In this document: in pieces, positions 60,162 to 64,000 of the stretch
How positions within the stretch are numbered: the stretch's first letter is position 1
Layout: the number at the start of each line of letters is the position of its first letter
Assembly (NCBI RefSeq): GCF_032062135.1
Contig: NC_092862.1
Location: forward strand, 44,835,066-44,899,065
Length of the DNA stretch: 64,000 nt
Direction of reading: 5' to 3'
Source of the DNA: Pyxicephalus adspersus
Taxonomy: Eukaryota > Chordata > Amphibia > Anura > Pyxicephalidae
The notes under the pieces: generated by a model
What the model was told of the DNA's origin: nothing
What the model saw: only the letters and a program-made list of their open reading frames with translations
Database searches by the model: none
Translations under genes and position numbers: made by a program

Positions 60162-60228
60162 GTATTATTAATAAACAGTATTTATAGTGCCAACATATTA
60201 CGCAGAGCTGTACATTAAATGTAGATTT
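60162..60228 (-). repeat. SINE/LINE tail fragment, reverse orientation
   Basis: ATTATTAATAAACAGTATTT, AGTGCCAACATATTACGCAG and AGCTGTACATTAAATGTAG; the shortest of the tail copies. Confidence 0.65.
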
Positions 60229-60267
60229 TAACCACAACTGAATGGTAACTAAACACCTCTGACTTAA

Positions 60268-60330
60268 CTAAAACTTATAGTTATAGTTATCTATAACTAT
60301 AACTTATAGTTATAGTTATAGATAGTTAAG
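60268..60330. repeat. Palindromic TATAGT/ACTATA hexamer repeat
   Basis: CTTATAGTTATAGTTATC followed by its complement TATAACTATAACTTATAG and again TTATAGTTATAGATAG; the tract can fold into a cruciform. Confidence 0.85.
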
Positions 60331-60391
60331 GAAATAATGAATGACAATGCAAATTCAGTAGGAATAATTTTACGAAAAGAGACAATACGAA

Positions 60392-60916
60392 TTTAAAGTG
60401 TACCTAAACTCAACATTTTCACTTTAAATAAAGGGATAGACAACCCTTATATGTAAAGGGAAAATGTTATTTATTTTATATTTTTTTAAGTGCAACACCC
60501 TTTTTTAAAGGTACAACAACACAGAGCGCCCCGGGATACCTACGTCACGCATCCCAGGAGGCTCCGGGTGCTCCTTCTGCACATGCCTGAGATCTCGGAC
60601 ATGCGCAGAAGGGGCATTTTTTCTATTAAGTGAAAGAGATGCGAATCACACGCAAGTGCAGTGATATCAGCTTTTTCCCCCCCTTTACAGTGGGCTACAT
60701 CACCCGATCCCACACCTGCGCAGTGCCAGATCATGTGACGTGTCAAGAAGACCGAGGAAGAAGATGGAAGAGTGAAGATGACGGCCACTGGTGCTTTCTT
60801 AGCGTCGGGGGGAAGAGGAATTCCAGGACGATGCAGGAAAGACCAGTGCCATCGAGGGACCTGCAGGATTAAAGGTAAGTGTAATTTTTTTTGTTTTCAG
60901 TTTAGTTACACCTTAA
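60392..60916. mobile_element. TIR element, family C, long form (copy C4)
   Basis: TTTAAAGTGTACCTAAACTC at the left and CAGTTTAGTTACACCTTAA at the right. Interior is GC-rich: GAGATCTCGGACATGCGCAG, TGTGACGTGTCAAGAAGACC, CAGGATTAAAGGTAAGTG. About 525 bases, longer than C1 and C2, possibly nearer the complete form. Its open frames of about 80 codons on both strands resemble no protein. Confidence 0.7.
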
Positions 60917-62384
60917 TATAAATGTATAGATTTATATGTATTGTAAATTGTATTTTTCATTGAGTATTAGAGTTGTATTCGGAATCGATATTTTTTGCAT
61001 GGTTTGTAATTATATATGAAAAACAGACATCTTTGCAAAATACAGAATTTATACAAATTTAAATGCACTCTAGAGTTATATACTCTGCTATAACTATGCC
61101 TGATTCCTCTTGTCCATACAGTTGTGATATACATATACTAATATACTGATATACATATGATTTATAATATAATAACTTAATTATAGTGCAGCATGTATTA
61201 ATTATGGAAGTCAATTAATAATAATGGAAGTCTTGTAAAACATATGTGCTTGCTATTTACTTTCAGATGTATCATCAATATGAAATAAAAAAAAAATTAA
61301 AAGAAGCCTGCCTGACACATGCTCAACTTCTGTGCATTTCAGATACCAACCAGCTATTGCAGAAAATTCAGCCTCATCCAAGAGAAGCACCCCTAGCTTC
61401 TGGGAGCAGACAGGCATAATTAAGTGCAGATATCATGCTCCTAATATTATGTAAATGTACTGATATTTTTAGCTCTGAATGAGTTCTGCTAGGTGCAGAT
61501 CTGCAGAACACATATGGAAAATGGAAACATATTTACATCCATCTACATTCCATTTAGCAGGCACAATGCAGCGGCTGTCAAACATGAGTCATTATTGATT
61601 CTTTTTTTCCAATGCATTGCATGTACAACTAGTAAGCAATTCAACAAGCATGTCAACATCTCTTATTTTAGTAATTAGAATGAAACTAGCACATACTCAA
61701 ACAGAAGCCTATAAAAAGCAAAGACTGTTATCGTGTACTGGATAGAGCGGAGGTGAGGGAAACAATGAGCCTTTAAGAGTCTGGAGTGGTTATCAGATTG
61801 CCATCATGACACAGGAATCATGCTGCCTTTTCTCCAGCACATGTGAGTAAAGCAAGGTGTATGGTACCAGGCTGTGCTATAGACAGGCCTTGTCTCCATC
61901 TGTTTGAACGGCATATTGACTCAGGGCGGAGTTACAGCTCATAAGATGTGACTAGGCTGTTGCCTTAGCTTCTGATAATCATAAATCATAACTTTTGTCA
62001 CAGGTTTCTTTGTTTCTGCCACTGTTGCTGTTTTGGGCTTCTTTTTTCTATTACAAATGCAGGTGTTACCTTTGTTCATTAGGTGACTATTCTTCATTGG
62101 GGCTTCAAAAGGAAGGAAGTGAAGAACAATGCTTGTCTAACAGGCTTGGCATGTTGGGGTCAATGTTGGACACAGGCCAAAAAAAGTCAACTTTCCTAAT
62201 AATTATCAAGCCATCTACTACATTGTCCCAAATAAGCAAATCTATTCCTTGGTTGCATGTTCATATGCATATGAATAGGATGTAATGATATCTTTATGTA
62301 TTTTAAATTTTAAGCCCCCACTTCCTGTGTACAAAAGCAAAATGTTTTTTAAGGTTTTCCTTTCCCTCTCCACATTCCATCACT
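60917..62384. other. Unique DNA with conserved-looking core
   Basis: 61280-62020 lacks repeats, is balanced in composition and is dense in short plausible factor sites (GCATAATTAAGTGC, AGTAATTAGAATG, GGTTATCAGATTG). The strongest candidate in the window for a conserved non-coding element, judged by texture only. No exon. Confidence 0.35.
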
Positions 62385-62609
62385 GGGTCTGATTTATTAA
62401 AGCTTTCCCAGGTTGGAGAGGATGCACTTTCATCATGAAGCTGGCTAATCCAGCAAACCTGGAATGGATTTCTTCAAAGTCATTCACTCTGTTTGCTATT
62501 AAAATGTTTTGAATCCTGCAGCAGATCCATTCCAATTTTGCTTGATCACCGTGCTTTATGGATGAAAGTGTATCCTCTCCAGCCTTGGAGAGCTTAATAA
62601 ATCAGGCCC
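62385..62609. mobile_element. Palindromic MITE, family D, near-complete (copy D7)
   Basis: GGGTCTGATTTATTAAAGC and GAGCTTAATAAATCAGGCCC termini; GGATTTCTTCAAAGTCATTC in the centre. ACT flanks both sides (62382-62384, 62610-62612). Confidence 0.85.
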
Positions 62610-63383
62610 ACTGTCTCTGACCTCCTACTTAGTTCCACACAGGCAGTCCTCTTTGGGTAGAATGACAGCGCATTCTGTAAGCCCAGCCCAAGGGATGGGG
62701 GAGGTCATCATGCAGGCTGAGCTCACATTATCCACCAGTGTGCAGTGTTCATGTATTAATAAGTGTTCACTGCTCAGTCCCAGAGGATTGTCCACTCCCT
62801 TCTGCTACCAGAAGAAGAAGAGGAAGATAGTGACATTAACTTATTGCGCTGGATGACTGCACCAAACATGCAATAAGGATGCTGGGTTATTTAAAAAGAA
62901 ATCCTGACACTGACTGCATACTTGCTGGCTGCCTGTGTATAACTGACTAAGCTGGTTTCTTCTCTTTATGTTAGCGAAAAAGAGAGGAGGTTTGTCCTAT
63001 GAATGTTATCCAATCCACTCTCCTTTTAAAGTAAATCAGTCTCCAGAAGGCAGCTGCATTTGTCCAAAAATTAGCAGTCTAAAATAATAATTTATTTTAT
63101 GTCCTCAAAAAATAAAAATCAAATGTACGGTGCAGTGCAGAACAAGCAGATAGAAAAAGATTATGCATATACCACACTAACCTCCTCTGTAGCTGCAGGT
63201 ACTGTGGGGAAATGTATTCTCAATGTTTACAACAGAGGCACTATAATCACAGCTTCTCTCTACTTACTTTCTATGACACCAGGGATATAGAAACCTGCCA
63301 GCTTTCCAATGTTTTGACGGGGACTGTCCCTCCCAGAATACCCCTATCCATCTGTTTCTAAACTCTTCTCCTTTTGACATTAT
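62610..63383. other. Unique DNA
   Basis: No gene recognised. Confidence 0.45.
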
Positions 63384-63598
63384 GGGCCTGATTTATTAAA
63401 GCTCTCTAAGGACAGAGAAGACACACTTTCATCAATGAACCTATATGCAGCAAACCTGGAATGGATTTCTTCAAAGTCATTTGCTAAGCAAATGTTTTGA
63501 ATCCTTGACCAGATCCATTCTAGGTTTGCTGGATAACCCAGCTTCACTGATAAAAGTGTATCCTCTCCTGCTTTGGAGAGCTTTAATAAATCAGGCCC
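63384..63598. mobile_element. Palindromic MITE, family D, near-complete (copy D8)
   Basis: GGGCCTGATTTATTAAAGC and GCTTTAATAAATCAGGCCC are a perfect 19-bp terminal inverted repeat, the cleanest ends of the family here. Internal arms AAACCTGGAATGGATTTC and GATCCATTCTAGGTTTGC also pair. Confidence 0.85.
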
Positions 63599-63624
63599 AA
63601 TGCACAAACTTTTTTAATAGACTA

Positions 63625-64000
63625 TTTTTTTATTTATTTTTTAATGTAAATTTTTATTGAAGGTTTTAGCATATACAAGTTTACAACAAAGCAGAATCAC
63701 AAAGAAAATAAAGCAAATAAAACATATATTAAACAATAAGAAAAAGGTAGGCCCAAAATACTGAATGATGTCAAAACATGAAAACAAACATCATGGAATA
63801 CATACAAAACCACAGGAACAAAACAAAGATACAATTACACCTGTGTTTTTCTAACCCTTCGTATCGATTATATCAGTACACAATCAGTACTTATCTAACA
63901 TCAAGTAAAACAAATGTGCATTCCTAAATAAACGCCTTTGTGAAACTCAAATCAAAAAAAAGGAAAATAAAAAAAGGAAAAAGAAGAAAAGACGAGAACA
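63625..64000 (-). mobile_element. LINE 3' end running off the window (copy L1-D)
   Basis: On the minus strand: CAATAAAAATTTACATT and an A-rich tail at 63625-63660, preceded by a T-rich 3' untranslated region that continues past 64000. Texture like L1-A and L1-B. Any ORF2 would lie outside the window. Confidence 0.55.

Noticed and set aside
61995..62285. 96-codon frame beginning with a hydrophobic stretch resembling a signal peptide
   Set aside because: No conserved residues or motif recognised and it lies in AT-rich DNA; cross-species conservation would be needed to revive it.
63384..63598. Rho-independent terminator-like hairpin
   Set aside because: It is the paired arms of MITE D8; bacterial terminators do not apply to this genome.

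Overview
This window looks like intergenic or intronic DNA from an amphibian, most probably a neobatrachian (ranoid) frog. The call rests on an AT-rich background with no recognisable host exon, packed with interspersed repeats of kinds I recognise from frog genomes: short CpG-rich elements whose ends read like GGCTAGGTACACAC, palindromic elements starting GGGCCTGATTTATTAAAGC, a tRNA-headed SINE with a CGCTATATAAAT-type tail, Tc1-like and hAT relics, and L1-class LINE 3' ends. Species cannot be fixed from this sequence. I found no intact protein-coding gene, rRNA, functional tRNA, CRISPR array or operon. All long open frames are chance frames across repeats or decayed transposon genes.

Layout. 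1-6.2 kb: unique DNA with one palindromic MITE. 6.2-8.8 kb: a decayed Tc1-like transposon with a hAT element inside it, then a hAT element carrying a nested MITE. 10.0-12.4 kb: an L1-class LINE ORF2 remnant (minus strand), a SINE/LINE tail and a MITE fragment. 12.7-17 kb: another MITE, a conserved-looking unique block and a second L1-class ORF2 remnant (minus). 17.4-19.9 kb: a hAT element with perfect 8-bp target-site duplications and a nested SINE tail, then three MITEs. 20-27 kb: mostly unique, with one SINE near 25.1 kb. 27-37.2 kb: a MITE-rich belt. 37.2-42.6 kb: unique DNA, a degenerate minisatellite and a MITE. 42.6-53.1 kb: dense MITEs, including a hAT element that still carries a BED zinc-finger exon. 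53.9-54.7 kb: a 766-bp retroposon whose 5' end resembles U2 snRNA and which is flanked by a 9-bp duplication. 55.5-58.7 kb: two hAT elements, a Tc1-like transposase tail, a TIR element broken by a 264-base assembly gap, and a LINE 3' end. 58.7-64 kb: unique DNA, further MITEs and a LINE 3' end running off the window.

Nothing here works together as a pathway. The informative content is the history of insertions: nesting gives relative ages, and several elements show clear target-site duplications (8 bp for hAT, 3 bp ANT for the GGGCCTGATTTATT family, 9 bp for the U2-headed retroposon). The best candidates for something new are the U2-headed retroposon, the perfect sub-terminal hairpin kept in every near-complete copy of one MITE family, and two scattered copies of a motif resembling a hammerhead ribozyme core. 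Families are named from memory of their sequence and were not checked against any database.
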